NCBI RefSeq assembly: GCF_000333955.1
Contig: NZ_CAPS01000084.1
Coordinates: 1 to 64,000, forward strand
DNA length: 64,000 nt
Direction: 5' to 3'
Origin: Rhodococcus sp. AW25M09
GTDB lineage: Bacteria > Actinomycetota > Actinomycetes > Mycobacteriales > Mycobacteriaceae
Shown: piece after piece, positions 63,626-64,000 of the stretch
How positions within the stretch are numbered: the stretch's first letter is position 1
How the letters are laid out: the number at the start of each line of letters is the position of its first letter
Notes under the pieces: model-generated
Seen by the model: the letters and a program-made list of their open reading frames with translations, nothing else
Told to the model about the DNA's origin: nothing
Database searches by the model: none
Position numbers and translations under genes: made by a program

Positions 63626-64000
63626 AGAACCACCACCGAACGCAGCACGGTTCCCTGGTGCATCTTGTCGAACGCGGCTTCGACGTCCTCGATGGTGATG
63701 CGTTCGGTGACGAACTTGTCGAGCGGCAGTCGACCCTGCTGGTAGAGGTCGACCAACTGGGGGAAGTCGCGCTCGGGCAGACAGTCGCCGTACCACGAGG
63801 ACTTCAGCGATCCGCCGCGGCTGAAGAAATCGATCAGCGGCATCTCGAGGGTCATCTCCGGCGTGGGCACTCCGACGAGAACCACGGTTCCGGCGAGGTC
63901 GCGCGCGTAGAACGCTTGCTTCCAGGTCTCCGGACGGCCGACGGCGTCGATGACGACGTCGGCACCGAACCCACCGGTCAGCTCCTGCACGGCCTCGACG
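63622..64000 (-). CDS. mscR: S-(hydroxymethyl)mycothiol dehydrogenase, C-terminal part
   Basis: Zinc alcohol dehydrogenase family; only the last ~126 residues are inside the window. [21 protein letters not shown] is the end of the NAD-binding domain, and [20 protein letters not shown] with the ending [13 protein letters not shown] is typical of mycothiol-dependent formaldehyde dehydrogenase (MscR/AdhE2). Role: oxidises the formaldehyde-mycothiol adduct and reduces S-nitrosomycothiol. Start lies beyond base 64000. Confidence 0.88.
   Translation of the reverse strand, partial: VEAVQELTGGFGADVVIDAVGRPETWKQAFYARDLAGTVVLVGVPTPEMTLEMPLIDFFSRGGSLKSSWYGDCLPERDFPQLVDLYQQGRLPLDKFVTERITIEDVEAAFDKMHQGTVLRSVVVL

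Noticed and set aside
1-64000. Mobile elements, prophage, toxin-antitoxin or defence genes
   Set aside because: No transposase, integrase, restriction, Cas or toxin motifs seen; gene order and composition look like core chromosome.

Overview
The window is high-GC, gene-dense chromosomal DNA from a mycolic-acid actinomycete. Many genes start with GTG or TTG, and the typical Mycobacteriales genes are present: HemQ, a mycothiol-dependent formaldehyde dehydrogenase, an AftC-type arabinofuranosyltransferase, SigA/SigB/IdeR, Cei, PpgK and many actinobacterial DUF families. From my knowledge of the Mycobacterium tuberculosis map, much of the order matches the Rv2669-Rv2711 stretch. Protein divergence and the inserted genes point to Rhodococcus or a close relative (inference). 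No phage, insertion sequence, CRISPR array or toxin-antitoxin island is visible; this is mostly a core-genome region.

Layout. 1-2.8 kb: 5'-proximal part of thrS (its 3' end lies outside), a small membrane protein, and four tRNA genes (Val-CAC on minus; Gly, Cys, Val-GAC on plus). 2.9-10.7 kb: an acidic small protein, a hydrolase, a tandem L7/L12-like membrane protein, GNAT, ZapE, a RibD-like reductase, a TAP-like secreted lipoprotein lacking the usual nucleophile, aftC, msrB and a MaoC hydratase. 10.7-16.8 kb: a tightly overlapped minus-strand heme operon hemE-hemG(cgoX)-hemQ that continues into a HAD protein and a BisC-type molybdoenzyme. 17-22.3 kb: DUF3000, RNase D, and fadA-fadB. 22.4-25.98 kb: an ECF41 (SigJ-like) sigma factor, a probable NmrA-type target, a sugar transporter and a YciI protein. 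26-31.5 kb: dxs, a glutaminase-STAS-cNMP-domain fusion, and rskA-sigK. 31.7-38.4 kb: a CGNR regulator and small Cys/His-rich ORF, a TrmA-type methyltransferase, then a potassium cluster (KimA-like permease, ceoB, ceoC), DUF3159 and an OB-fold protein. 38.5-46.5 kb: hydrolase, DUF3710, dut, DUF3093, DUF4193, cei, suhB, ppgK, sigA. 46.5-54.9 kb: DUF952, EamA exporter, DUF7455, helicase, BrkB/YhjD, DUF3039, DUF3099, methyltransferase, sigB. 54.9-64 kb: a GNAT/acyl-CoA-synthetase fusion overlapping acuC, then ideR, galE, DUF4192, a lipoprotein, an MBL hydrolase and mscR (cut by the window end).

How the genes work together. Transcription control dominates: the window holds the primary sigma factor (sigA), the general stress sigma factor (sigB, with an ECF-type promoter candidate upstream), SigK with its anti-sigma factor and a candidate autoregulatory promoter, an ECF41 sigma factor, and the iron regulator IdeR. 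Heme synthesis, protein acetylation/deacetylation, potassium homeostasis and formaldehyde detoxification appear as compact units. I found no clearly new defence or biosynthetic system. The more interesting points are domain fusions, missing catalytic residues, operon extensions and several unexplained repeats and hairpins.
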